From Chitinispirillales bacterium (GTDB taxonomy: Bacteria > Fibrobacterota > Chitinivibrionia > Chitinivibrionales > Chitinispirillaceae): DNA of 64,000 nucleotides. The position numbers were made by a program, and so were the translations under genes. The stretch covers positions 1 through 64,000 of the forward strand of contig JAIRVB010000027.1 in assembly GCA_031254105.1 (NCBI GenBank). Direction: 5' to 3'. Position 1 is the first letter of the stretch; each line of letters opens with the position of its first letter. Below, piece by piece: positions 44,519 to 54,407 of the stretch. The notes under the pieces are model-generated. The model worked only from the letters and a program-made list of their open reading frames with translations. It made no database searches and was not told the origin of the DNA.

Positions 44519-44638
44519 ATGGCTAATATTACTATCGACAAATTCGGTATCGTTGATTTAGGTGAAGCTGTTTCCCTGAACGTTACCAACGAAGCTTCCG
44601 CTTCACTGCTAATGCTTTGCAGCTGCGACAATAATTAA
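44519..44638 (+). CDS. Putative modified-peptide precursor, copy 1
   Basis: A 39-residue peptide too short for usual gene calls, with GGAGGTG eight bases before the ATG. It starts MANITIDKFGIVDLGEAVSL, continues through NVTNEASAS and ends LLMLCSCDNN. The C terminus carries a Cys-Ser-Cys motif after a hydrophobic run. It lies 124 bases after the radical SAM gene, and a second copy differing in one residue (Ile4Val) follows. Position, size, duplication and Cys-rich end all fit a ribosomally synthesised, post-translationally modified peptide. I know of no named family with this sequence. Confidence 0.75.
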   Translation: MANITIDKFGIVDLGEAVSLNVTNEASASLLMLCSCDNN

Positions 44639-44711
44639 CGCGCTGTTCAAAGCGGCTTGTTTATTTACCAGTAACTAACAAATCAATCACTCAAACACTG
44701 GAGTTACAAGT

Positions 44712-44831
44712 ATGGCTAACGTTACTATTGACAAATTCGGTATCGTAGATTTAGGTGAAGCTGTTTCCCTGAACGTTACCAACGAAGCTTCCGCTTCACT
44801 GTTAATGCTTTGCAGCTGCGATAATAATTAA
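44712..44831 (+). CDS. Putative modified-peptide precursor, copy 2
   Basis: Second 39-residue copy, starting MANVTIDKFGIVDLGEAVSL and identical to copy 1 after residue 4. At DNA level 114 of 120 bases agree; five of the six changes are silent. The duplicated unit includes upstream sequence (AAACACTGGAG before each ATG), so the whole peptide module was copied 193 bases apart. Its ribosome site is GGAG. A strong hairpin follows before the aminotransferase gene. Confidence 0.75.
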   Translation: MANVTIDKFGIVDLGEAVSLNVTNEASASLLMLCSCDNN

Positions 44832-44864
44832 CATTGTTAATATCGTTATTTGAAGCTGTTTTTA

Positions 44865-44900
44865 CTTGCCCTAACCGCCGCTAATGGCGGATAGGGCAAG
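44865..44900 (+). promoter_or_regulatory. Strong hairpin between peptide genes and aminotransferase
   Basis: CTTGCCCTA-A-CCGCC, loop GCTAAT, GGCGG-A-TAGGGCAAG: fourteen base pairs with a single A-A mismatch. No T run follows. It starts 33 bases after the second peptide stop and could act as an mRNA-stabilising or attenuating element that keeps peptide expression above that of the enzyme downstream. Confidence 0.7.
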
Positions 44901-44942
44901 AAATTATTAAATGTCAGGAAAAGATTCGAGAAGACAGCAGAC

Positions 44943-46205
44943 ATGTTCGAAAAAAGCCGCAAGTTATTAGATGATTACGCCGGATTCTTATATCCGGTTT
45001 TAGATTTTTGCGAAACAGTTACTGTAAGAGGCGAGGGCTGCTACGTATGGGATGCGGACGGCAACAAAATACTGGATCTCAACAGCGGCCAGTTTTGTTC
45101 TGTCTTCGGACACTCCGACCCGCAAGTCGCTGAAACCGTATATAAAACCGCTTTAAAAATTCAGGATACAAATACCGCTGCCCTGAGTGAAGAAGTTCTT
45201 TTCGCGGCAAAGAGAATACATGATATATGTCCGGAGATGAACGCGCGGTCTTTTTTTCTTTCCACCGGCGCGGAAGCGAATGAGTGCTGTCTGAGATACG
45301 CCCGGCACTTAAACGGCGGCAAACCGGGGGTGATAAGTTTTGACAATGGCTACCATGGACTTACTCATGGAACAAAAAGTCATTCAACCGGCCGCAGGCA
45401 TGTAAATCCTCCGCTTAATTTCGCGTATGTGACGCGCGTCCCAAGAATGTATAATGAAACAGATTTAACAGATCGGCAAATTGATGAATATATCGAAGAA
45501 TTCAGGAACATCGTTCACGCGAACGCCGGTAATATAGCGATAGCTATTTTTGAGCCTGTTGTATCGTCCGGCGGCATGTACATTCCTTCCAGGAGATATT
45601 TTAAAAAGATACGGGAAATATGCACTGAATATAACATATTTCTCGCTTTTGACGAATGTCAGACGGGCTTTGGACGAACCGGTACATGGTTTTACTACCA
45701 GCAGCTGGAATGCACGCCGGACTTTTTGGTATGCGCAAAAGGGATAGGGCTTGGATATCCGGTATCTGTCGTAATTTTTAACGGGAATACATTTTCTAAT
45801 CCAACATCTGATCTGCAACATTTTTGTTCTCATCAAAATGACCCGTTTGCGGGAGCCTTGGTATCGCACGGCATAGATACCATAGAAAAAAACAACCTGA
45901 TGGAACATATAGGAAAAATGGGCGTCTATCTGTTGGACAGCCTGAAAAATATCTCTTCGCGGCATGTATTTGTACAGAATCCAAGAGGCGTGGGTCTGAT
46001 GTGCGCGTTTGACATAGGGGCTGACCAGTCGGACATTGCGGCACAGGGTATTTTATTCTGTAAAAGAGCATTGGAAAATAATATTATGCTTCAACCCTGC
46101 AATGGAGGAAAAACCATACGTTTGCTGCCAAGTTACTGCGTTACTGAAAATGATATTGATTTTCTATGCCTGCGGCTGAAACAGGTTCTCAAGAAATATT
46201 ACTGA
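44943..46205 (+). CDS. Class III PLP-dependent aminotransferase
   Basis: A 420-residue aminotransferase of the class III (GSAM/ornithine) family. The PLP lysine is Lys266 in CAKGIGLGYPVS; the cofactor-binding Asp is in FDECQTGFGRTGT; TGAEANECCLRYARHL holds the phosphate loop. It begins like glutamate-1-semialdehyde aminomutases and ends normally. Next to an aldehyde-releasing A-T-R protein, the simplest idea is amination of the released aldehyde, giving a long-chain amine; it may instead act on a peptide-derived carbonyl. No ribosome site stronger than a weak AAGA motif precedes its ATG. Confidence 0.85.
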   Translation: MFEKSRKLLDDYAGFLYPVLDFCETVTVRGEGCYVWDADGNKILDLNSGQFCSVFGHSDPQVAETVYKTALKIQDTNTAALSEEVLFAAKRIHDICPEMNARSFFLSTGAEANECCLRYARHLNGGKPGVISFDNGYHGLTHGTKSHSTGRRHVNPPLNFAYVTRVPRMYNETDLTDRQIDEYIEEFRNIVHANAGNIAIAIFEPVVSSGGMYIPSRRYFKKIREICTEYNIFLAFDECQTGFGRTGTWFYYQQLECTPDFLVCAKGIGLGYPVSVVIFNGNTFSNPTSDLQHFCSHQNDPFAGALVSHGIDTIEKNNLMEHIGKMGVYLLDSLKNISSRHVFVQNPRGVGLMCAFDIGADQSDIAAQGILFCKRALENNIMLQPCNGGKTIRLLPSYCVTENDIDFLCLRLKQVLKKYY

Positions 46206-46240
46206 TTTTTAAATATTAAGTCTCCTCTAAGAGGATCTGG

Positions 46241-46573
46241 TCATCCTGCTTTATTGCTTTCTGAAATCAGCTCATTTTCACGCGCGGAGCCGACCGGATT
46301 TACATTGGGCGATCCGCATTTGTGACAAAACTTCTGCAATGTGTGCCATATTTGAAATACAGGGCCGCCAAGAAAGAGTAACGTCAAAACAAGCGTTTTG
46401 CGGCTCATATACAGGTCAGATATTTTCTCAATATCATGCGCAACTATCATTAAGCTGAGTATAAAACCTGTAACCGTCGTGATTATCCATAAAATGACTT
46501 CAATTATGAAAAAAGGAGTCACGTGATTACGCGGATTTCCCACATGATTACAATCATCACAGATATGCCCCAT
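46241..46573 (-). CDS. Small membrane protein bracketed by Cys pairs
   Basis: A 110-residue protein beginning MGHICDDCNHVGNPRN, with two membrane segments (IIEVILWIITTVTGFILSLM and LVLTLLFLGGPVFQIWH) and then FCHKCGSPN. The terminal Cys-x-x-Cys pairs probably fold together as one zinc ribbon on the same membrane face. Function unknown; it is convergent with the aminotransferase gene. Confidence 0.55.
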   Translation of the reverse strand: MGHICDDCNHVGNPRNHVTPFFIIEVILWIITTVTGFILSLMIVAHDIEKISDLYMSRKTLVLTLLFLGGPVFQIWHTLQKFCHKCGSPNVNPVGSARENELISESNKAG

Positions 46574-46633
46574 ATTGCCTCCTCCAGGCCTGTTTACCTG
46601 CCATTAAGTTTATAGTAGTTTCACTCCAAAAAC

Positions 46634-46746
46634 AAATGCAGAAATAAAATATAAAGATAATGTTAGAGTTTTTGTTGTAGTATTAAGTGTTTTCTATTTC
46701 TGCATTCTGAATTCTGCATTATTATTTCTGTATTTGTTTCTGTATT
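46634..46746. repeat. Dispersed AT-rich repeat, copy near MATE gene
   Basis: Contains AAATGCAGAAATAAAAT, the core TTTTTGTTGTAGTATTAAGTG (46668 onward) and the closing TTCTATTTCTGCATTCTGAA. The core is in the same orientation as that at 6332 and opposite to that at 29686. Confidence 0.75.
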
Positions 46747-46821
46747 GATCAGCAAAATTACAGAAGATCATTTACACGCTCCTTTTCTGCCCGCCCGCGG
46801 TTCCCGCGGCCACGGCTCAGG

Positions 46822-48171
46822 TTATATCACCGGTTTCTTCCAAAGCCCGGATTTATACCATATCAGGCTGGCGCACATCATAAGGAAAAACGCCACGTCA
46901 TAAGAGATCCAGATTCCGCTAAGCCCCAGGTCTCCTTTGGAAAGCACGGCCGCAAGCGGCACGCGAATCCCCCACACTGCGGTAAGCGCGAAAATGAGAG
47001 TAACTATAGTGTGTCCGGAACCGTTTATAATTCCGTTTGACACATACATTACCGCGAAAAAAACGGTCGCCGGACCTATTATCCGCAAATAGTTTGCTCC
47101 TACGGCGATCACATCCGAATCGCTTGTAAAAGGAGAGAGCAGTTTGTCTGGAATTAATACAAAGAACAGTGATAAAAAACAGGTGACGCAAACAGTCATA
47201 AGCAGCGCCCATCTGAAAACGCAATCAACACGGTCAAATCTGCCTGCGCCCATATTCTGAGCGGCAATAATCGAAACCGCGGCCCCCATAGACTGCGCTG
47301 GCATATAGACCATAGAATCTATCCGTCCGGCGGCGCCAAAACCTGCTATGGCGGCGGCGCCGAAAGTATTAACAAAAGAGGTGATTGTAACCATTCCTAT
47401 AGATACGGCGGATTGTTGAATTATGGATGGAAAGCCTATTCTGCAAATCAACCTTACGATATTGGCGTCTATGCTGAGATGACGGCTTATGGCAAGCATA
47501 CTGCCTCTGCGTCTTAAATACGCGGCGCACAGCGCGAGAGTGACAAAAGATGAAATAAGCGAGGCCCAGGCGGCGCCGTTAAGCCCCATTGCTGGAACAG
47601 GTCCTATTCCGATAATCATCAGCGGATCGAGCGCCGCGTTAAGCGCTATGCCTGCGATTATGAAATAAAGCGGCGTTTTGCTGTCTCCAATTCCACGAAG
47701 AATAGATTTTATCAGAAGGGTCAAAAAAACAAAGGGAATATTAAGGAATGAGATTCTCAGGTATGACAACGCCATAGGGTAAATCGTTTCGGGTGTTCCG
47801 AGCGTTTGCAGCATTCTGTCTGCAAACAATATCCCGCCGGCGCAAGATAGAGCCGACAGGATAAGTATTAATGAAAAAGAGGTATTTACAGTTTTAGCCA
47901 CCATACGGTAATTGCGGGCGCCAAAAAACTGTGAAACAAGAATGCTTGTCGCCGCCGTCGCTCCGGTAGCCGCTCCAATGTAAATAAACACCACCGGTAT
48001 GCTTATAGTAATCGCGCCTATAGCGTCTGTGCCTAAAAAACGGCCGACCCACAATACGTTTACAAAGCTATAACCCAGATTAAGCAAATTCGCCAGAAGC
48101 ATAGGAGTGGCAAGTAAAAACAAATGACGCGGTACACTGCCTTTTGTCATGTCGTTTCCGAATTTTCTCAT
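46822..48171 (-). CDS. MATE-family efflux transporter
   Basis: A 449-residue multidrug and toxin extrusion family transporter with about twelve membrane segments. Family features include MTKGSVPRHLFLLATPMLLA at the start, the GFGAAGRIDSMVYMPAQSMG segment in the second half and an IIAAQNMGAGRFDR loop. It exports cationic or amphipathic compounds by Na+ or H+ antiport. It lies beside the peptide/A-T-R cluster on the other strand and downstream of a small Cys-x-x-Cys peptide gene; a role in product export is possible but not shown. Confidence 0.92.
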   Translation of the reverse strand: MRKFGNDMTKGSVPRHLFLLATPMLLANLLNLGYSFVNVLWVGRFLGTDAIGAITISIPVVFIYIGAATGATAATSILVSQFFGARNYRMVAKTVNTSFSLILILSALSCAGGILFADRMLQTLGTPETIYPMALSYLRISFLNIPFVFLTLLIKSILRGIGDSKTPLYFIIAGIALNAALDPLMIIGIGPVPAMGLNGAAWASLISSFVTLALCAAYLRRRGSMLAISRHLSIDANIVRLICRIGFPSIIQQSAVSIGMVTITSFVNTFGAAAIAGFGAAGRIDSMVYMPAQSMGAAVSIIAAQNMGAGRFDRVDCVFRWALLMTVCVTCFLSLFFVLIPDKLLSPFTSDSDVIAVGANYLRIIGPATVFFAVMYVSNGIINGSGHTIVTLIFALTAVWGIRVPLAAVLSKGDLGLSGIWISYDVAFFLMMCASLIWYKSGLWKKPVI

Positions 48172-48326
48172 CGCTTTAACCCTTAGTATAAAGCAACCGC
48201 CAAGGCGTTCTTATATGTCCAATACCGGACGCCGCTGAAAAACTTCCGTATATAAGATAAAATAATGCTTGCGGCATCGGCTGCCAAAGATATTTAGTGT
48301 AATATTACGGCGTTGTAGCTAACGCT

Positions 48327-48551
48327 TTAGTCTGTCGCGCAAGCAAAACAAGTGTCTGTCTGGATTCTTTCGTTCGCCGCACTTGACATCTGACTTGTGA
48401 ATATCGCTTTAACATGGTTCATCTCATAACCGTTTTCACTTAACAATGGATTAATGATGTTTGTGGTGAGATTCACGTCAAAATGAAACAAAGGTTTACA
48501 GTGGGAAAGTTTCTTTTCCGCCGGCAATTCAGGGTTGTGGATATTTGACAT
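48327..48551 (-). CDS. Small Cys-x-x-Cys-ended peptide upstream of the MATE gene
   Basis: A 74-residue frame beginning MSNIHNPELPAEKKLSH and ending ERIQTDTCFACATD. The C-terminal CFAC motif and the short length recall RiPP precursors, and the next gene on the same strand is a transporter, 155 bases on. The ribosome site is weak (AGGAA about 20 bases upstream), and the sequence is otherwise unrecognised. The remaining bases of 48172-48799 have no supported gene. Confidence 0.35.
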   Translation of the reverse strand: MSNIHNPELPAEKKLSHCKPLFHFDVNLTTNIINPLLSENGYEMNHVKAIFTSQMSSAANERIQTDTCFACATD

Positions 48552-48748
48552 ACCGCGCTATAACTATTCCTGGGAAGTCTTTGGTAATTATCCCGCCAAA
48601 TCAGATTCATTTTAAAGAAAAATGTGTACGGCGCCAGTTTGTGAAATATTGTGGAACAGATATATTTTTAGTAACTTGGCGCCATAGTGACGACATTTTG
48701 TAAATCGTTGATTTTTAATGAGTTATTGCTATAGGCTTTTAATTGTAA

Positions 48749-49945
<1,197 letters not shown>

Positions 49946-50094
49946 CGGGTGTAGTGATGTGTTTGTATATATTGTGCAAGTTGATTTTTTGTATGCGTCA
50001 GCTCAACATTTATACGATTAAGTACTTGTTGACATGAGGTATGTACTGTGTTGCAATATTCATAAGACATATAAAAATGAGATAAGGATTACTG

Positions 50095-51909
50095 ATGGAT
50101 AACCAAACCTATAATTCAATAGTCAGTTTTATCTGGGGAATTGCAGATGATTGTCTCCGCGATGTTTACGTGCGCGGAAAATACCGCGATGTCATCCTGC
50201 CAATGACCGTTATCCGCCGCTTAGACGCTGTGCTTGAGGATACTAAAGACGATGTTCTTAAAAAGAAAAAGTGGCTTGACGATAAAGGCATTCTCAATCA
50301 AAATGAAGCCCTGTGCAAAGCGGCGAAGCAATCATTCTGCAACAGCTCTCCGTTTCTTCTTAAAAACTTGACAGGCCGCGCAAGTCAGCAAAAATTAAAA
50401 GCGGACTTTGCAGCGTATTTGGACGGTTTCTCTCCGAATGTGCAGGAAATCCTTAAAAAATTCAAATTCCACGTCCAGATAGATACTATGGTTGACGCCG
50501 ATATTCTCGGCGCGGTCATCGAAAAATTCGTATCCCCAACCATCAACCTGAGCCCCTATCCAATACTTGACGACCTTGGCGGCATAAAATTTCCGGCTCT
50601 TGACAATCACACTATGGGGACAGTTTTTGAAGAGCTTATCCGCCGCTTTAACGAAGAAAACAACGAAGAAGCGGGTGAGCATTTCACACCGCGCGATGTC
50701 GTAGAACTTATGGCAGATCTCATTTTCCTTCCTGTCGCCGATAAAATAACAGACTCCACGTACTCCTGCTACGACGGAGCGAGCGGTACGGGCGGTATGC
50801 TCACCCTCTCGCAGGAACGTTTGCAAAAACTTGCGGAATCCAAAAACAAAGATGTGTCAATACACTTGTTCGGGCAGGAGATTAACCCCGAAACTTTTGC
50901 CATCGCCCGCGCCGATATGCTCCTTAAAGGCGAAGGAGCCGAAAATATCGCGTACGGCAGTACTCTTTCAGACGATCATTTTCCCACTCGTCAGTTTGAT
51001 TTCATGCTCTCCAACCCGCCATACGGCAAATCATGGAAAAACGACGCCGACAAGTTAGGCGGCAAGAAAGGCATTACCGACAGCCGTTTTGTAACACCGT
51101 TCGCCGGAGATGCCGAATTTTCCATGCTTCCCCGCGTAAGCGACGGGCAGCTTCTGTTTTTGCTCAATAACGTATCAAAAATGAAAGAATCCACTCCGTT
51201 AGGCTCGCGAATCGCCGAAGTTCACAACGGTTCATCCCTCTTTACAGGCGATGCCGGACAGGGCGAGAGCAACGCGCGCCGCTATCTTATTGAGCGCGAT
51301 CTAGTTGAAGCCATTATCGCCCTGCCCAACAACATGTTCTACAATACCGGCATAGGAACATACATTTGGGTATTGTCAAACCGGAAAGAAAAAAAACGCA
51401 AAGGTAAAATCCAGCTCATTGACGCGACCGCGCTAAAGCAGCCGCTTCGCAAAAATCTCGGCAATAAGAACTGCGAGTTTACTACCGAAATCCGCAAGCA
51501 AATTATCAAAATGTATATGAAATCAGAAGAAAACGAATACAGCAAAATCTTTCCCAACAGCGCGTTCGGATATTATAAAGTAACGGTGCTGCGCCCTCAA
51601 TACGGCGAAGACGGCAAGCCGCTTCGCGATAAAAAGAAAAATCTCATTCCCGATAAGCAACTAACAGACACCGAACAAATCCCGCTTGACTACGAGGGCG
51701 GCATCAGCGCGTTTATAAAAAAAGAGGTATTGCCCTACAGCCCTGACGCGTGGGTGGATGAAAGCAATACGCAGACAGGTTATGAAATCAGTTTTACAAA
51801 GCATTTTTATAAACCCGTGCGGCTGCGGGAGCTTTCGGAGATTGTTGCGGATATCAAAGCGTTGGAGAGGGAAACGGAGGGGCTGCTTGAGGAGGCGCTT
51901 AAAATATGA
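50095..51909 (+). CDS. hsdM: Type I restriction-modification methyltransferase subunit
   Basis: A 604-residue N6-adenine methyltransferase. The SAM motif is CYDGASGTGGM near residue 230 and the catalytic NPPYG is near residue 308; the N-terminal HsdM_N helical domain has LPMTVIRRLDAVLEDT. EEAGEHFTPRDVVELM precedes the SAM motif. It methylates the site read by HsdS. Its stop overlaps the start of the DUF1016 gene by four bases. Confidence 0.95.
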   Translation: MDNQTYNSIVSFIWGIADDCLRDVYVRGKYRDVILPMTVIRRLDAVLEDTKDDVLKKKKWLDDKGILNQNEALCKAAKQSFCNSSPFLLKNLTGRASQQKLKADFAAYLDGFSPNVQEILKKFKFHVQIDTMVDADILGAVIEKFVSPTINLSPYPILDDLGGIKFPALDNHTMGTVFEELIRRFNEENNEEAGEHFTPRDVVELMADLIFLPVADKITDSTYSCYDGASGTGGMLTLSQERLQKLAESKNKDVSIHLFGQEINPETFAIARADMLLKGEGAENIAYGSTLSDDHFPTRQFDFMLSNPPYGKSWKNDADKLGGKKGITDSRFVTPFAGDAEFSMLPRVSDGQLLFLLNNVSKMKESTPLGSRIAEVHNGSSLFTGDAGQGESNARRYLIERDLVEAIIALPNNMFYNTGIGTYIWVLSNRKEKKRKGKIQLIDATALKQPLRKNLGNKNCEFTTEIRKQIIKMYMKSEENEYSKIFPNSAFGYYKVTVLRPQYGEDGKPLRDKKKNLIPDKQLTDTEQIPLDYEGGISAFIKKEVLPYSPDAWVDESNTQTGYEISFTKHFYKPVRLRELSEIVADIKALERETEGLLEEALKI

Positions 51910-53051
51910 GAAAAGCAAAACAAAATCCATTGACAAAACGTAAAAACACAAACATCCATATATACGCCGATTATCATGCTTGGTTTGAATCTCTGAAGAA
52001 ACAGATTCAAGTTGCGCGTACCCGCGCCGCGCTGGCTGTCAACGCTGAACTTGTCCATCTGTATCATAAAATCGGTATGGATATTTTACAGCGGCAACAA
52101 ACGCACCGTTGGGGCGATAAAATCATTGCCCGTCTTGCTGTTGACCTAAAGACAGCATTTCCCGACATGAAAGGATTTTCTGCAACAAATCTTAAATATA
52201 TGCGTTATTTTGCTGAACAATGCCCTGTTGTCAAAATAGGCCGGCAGTCCGCTGCCCTAATTGGTCAGCAGCCTGCTGACCAATTGCCGTGGTTTCACAT
52301 TGTAACAATTCTGACAAAAACAAAATTGAATGACCGTGAATGGTATGCCGCCCGCGCTGTTGCCGAAGGGTGGTCGCGTTCAACTCTTGAACAAAACATC
52401 AAAAATCAATTGCGCAAACGTCAAGGCACCGCAATCACAAATTTCGCAAAGCGGCTTCCTGCGCGGCAATTCGCGCTTGCGCAGGAAATCTTGAAAGACC
52501 CTTACAACTTCGATTTCCTCGGCTTGGCTGATAACGCTCACGAACGTGAGATCGAAAATGCGCTCATACGGCATATTTTACAGTTTTTACTCGAACTTGG
52601 TGTTGGATTTGCCTTTGTAGGACGTCAGTTTCGTCTTGAAGTTGATGGTGATGAATTTTTCATAGACTTGCTGTTTTATCACACCCGCCTCAAATGCTAC
52701 GTTGTCATCGAACTAAAAGCGGCTGAGTTTAAACCGGAACATACAGGAAAATTGAATTTTTATCTTACAGCCGTAGACGAGCAAATCAAAGCGCCGGATG
52801 ATCGCCCGACAATCGGTCTGCTGCTCTGCAAAAATCGTAAAAAAATCGTCGCCGAATACGCCCTGCGCAATCTTAACAGCCCAATTGGAATCGCGGAATA
52901 CCAGCTTGTCGCGGCATTGCCGAAAGAACTGAAAAATGAACTCCCAAGCATTGAGGAAATTGAAGCCAGACTTGCAGAAAACGCGAAACTTCCGAGCCGG
53001 AAGAAAGTTGTTACGGGGGGCGGGAAGACGAAGATTGGGGGCGGGGAATGA
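51906..53051 (+). CDS. DUF1016/YhcG-family PDDEXK nuclease
   Basis: A 381-residue protein with the N-terminal DUF1016 helical domain (LVHLYHKIGMDILQRQ, NLKYMRYFAEQCP) and a C-terminal PD-(D/E)xK nuclease: Asp254 in EFFIDLLFYHTRL, then Glu269 and Lys271 in VVIELKAAEF. A short low-conservation insert (PVVKIGRQSAALIGQQPADQ) lies near residue 110. It starts within the hsdM stop and ends within the hsdS start, so the three are tightly coupled. Such genes recur inside type I loci with a suspected accessory defence role; no mechanism is known from this sequence. Confidence 0.88.
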   Translation: MRKAKQNPLTKRKNTNIHIYADYHAWFESLKKQIQVARTRAALAVNAELVHLYHKIGMDILQRQQTHRWGDKIIARLAVDLKTAFPDMKGFSATNLKYMRYFAEQCPVVKIGRQSAALIGQQPADQLPWFHIVTILTKTKLNDREWYAARAVAEGWSRSTLEQNIKNQLRKRQGTAITNFAKRLPARQFALAQEILKDPYNFDFLGLADNAHEREIENALIRHILQFLLELGVGFAFVGRQFRLEVDGDEFFIDLLFYHTRLKCYVVIELKAAEFKPEHTGKLNFYLTAVDEQIKAPDDRPTIGLLLCKNRKKIVAEYALRNLNSPIGIAEYQLVAALPKELKNELPSIEEIEARLAENAKLPSRKKVVTGGGKTKIGGGE

Positions 53052-54283
53052 GTTATAGTTATAAATCTATACATTTACCGTGGCTATCACAAATACCTAA
53101 ACACTGGGAATTGGTACGAAATAAAGTACTACTTTATGAGACTAAAAATACTGTTGGTTCTGAACACGCAAAGTATCAACTGCTATCACTAACTAAAAAT
53201 GGTGTCATTATTCGTGATATTTCAAGTGGCAAAGGAAAATTTCCAAGCGACTTTGGTACATATAAGACCGTAAATGATGGCCAGATTATTTTTTGCTTGT
53301 TTGACGTTGACGAAACTCCACGAACAGTTGGTTTGTCAAAACATAACGGAATGATTACTGGCGCATACGATGTATTTTCTATAAATGGAGTAAATCCTTG
53401 CTTTTTAGAATACTATTACATTTTGCTTGATGATGCAAAGGCTATGCGTCCTCTTTATACTGGTTTGCGAAAAGTAATTAGTATAAATGCTTTTATGCAA
53501 ACTTATTTTCCACTCCCACCCCGCCCCGAACAAGACCAAATCGTGCGGTTTCTCGATTGGAAAGTGTCGGGGATTAATAAATTGATAAATGCTAAGAGAC
53601 GGCAGATTGAGTTGTTGAGGGAGAAGAAGAGGGTGGTGGTGAATGAGGCAGTAAGTAATTCAGGTAATTGTCAAAAATGTAAATTGAAAAATTTAGCGTT
53701 CTTCAAAAGTGGTACAAACCTAACATCGCTTGAAATTGAATTGGCAGGTAAATATCCTGTATTTGGGGGTAATGGGTTGCGCGGATACTATCCTGAATTT
53801 TCACATACAGGAGAATATTTGCTTGTTGGACGGCAGGGAGCATTATGCGGAAATATTCACTATGTGAACGAAAAGTTTTGGGCAACTGAACACGCTGTAA
53901 CTGTAAAGCCATACGACATAGCTAATATAAGATGGTTGTATTATTTTCTTATTGGTATGAATCTAAATCAATATTCTATGGCAGCAGCCCAACCGGGACT
54001 TTCCGTTGAATATATCGTTAATTTGCCTGCATATTTCCCTACTAAAGATAAACAACTGTCAATAGCTGAATATCTTGACAAAAAATGTGCTCAAATAGAT
54101 TCCATTATCAACAAACTAAATGACGAAATATCGCTATTCGCCGAATACCGTACCCGCCTCATTTCCGATGTAGTTACGGGTAAGGTTGATGTGAGGGGCG
54201 TGGTTGTTCCTGAATTTGAGGCGGTTGAGGATTTTGTGGGGGAAGAGGAAGGGGATTTTGTTGCGGACGAAGAAACAAGCTAA
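53048..54283 (+). CDS. hsdS: Type I restriction-modification specificity subunit
   Basis: A 411-residue DNA-recognition subunit with two target-recognition domains (about 10-150 and 200-335), each followed by a helical spacer. The spacers are similar: the first ends FLDWKVSGINKLINAKRRQI, the second AEYLDKKCAQIDSIINKLND. The first domain starts LPWLSQIPKHWELV, a typical HsdS opening. The interior is more AT-rich than hsdM, as expected for a fast-changing recognition gene. The C-terminal tail is acidic (EEEGDFVADEE). Confidence 0.93.
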   Translation: MSYSYKSIHLPWLSQIPKHWELVRNKVLLYETKNTVGSEHAKYQLLSLTKNGVIIRDISSGKGKFPSDFGTYKTVNDGQIIFCLFDVDETPRTVGLSKHNGMITGAYDVFSINGVNPCFLEYYYILLDDAKAMRPLYTGLRKVISINAFMQTYFPLPPRPEQDQIVRFLDWKVSGINKLINAKRRQIELLREKKRVVVNEAVSNSGNCQKCKLKNLAFFKSGTNLTSLEIELAGKYPVFGGNGLRGYYPEFSHTGEYLLVGRQGALCGNIHYVNEKFWATEHAVTVKPYDIANIRWLYYFLIGMNLNQYSMAAAQPGLSVEYIVNLPAYFPTKDKQLSIAEYLDKKCAQIDSIINKLNDEISLFAEYRTRLISDVVTGKVDVRGVVVPEFEAVEDFVGEEEGDFVADEETS

Positions 54284-54407
54284 AAAATTTGGAAATTCTA
54301 ATGAAATGTAGTATTTTCTTTACAAAGAATAATAGATTTAGGTTCAGTAATAAATGGTTATATAATTAAAGTATAATTGAAATTTCAAAAGTAAGGATGT
54401 ATTTAAA

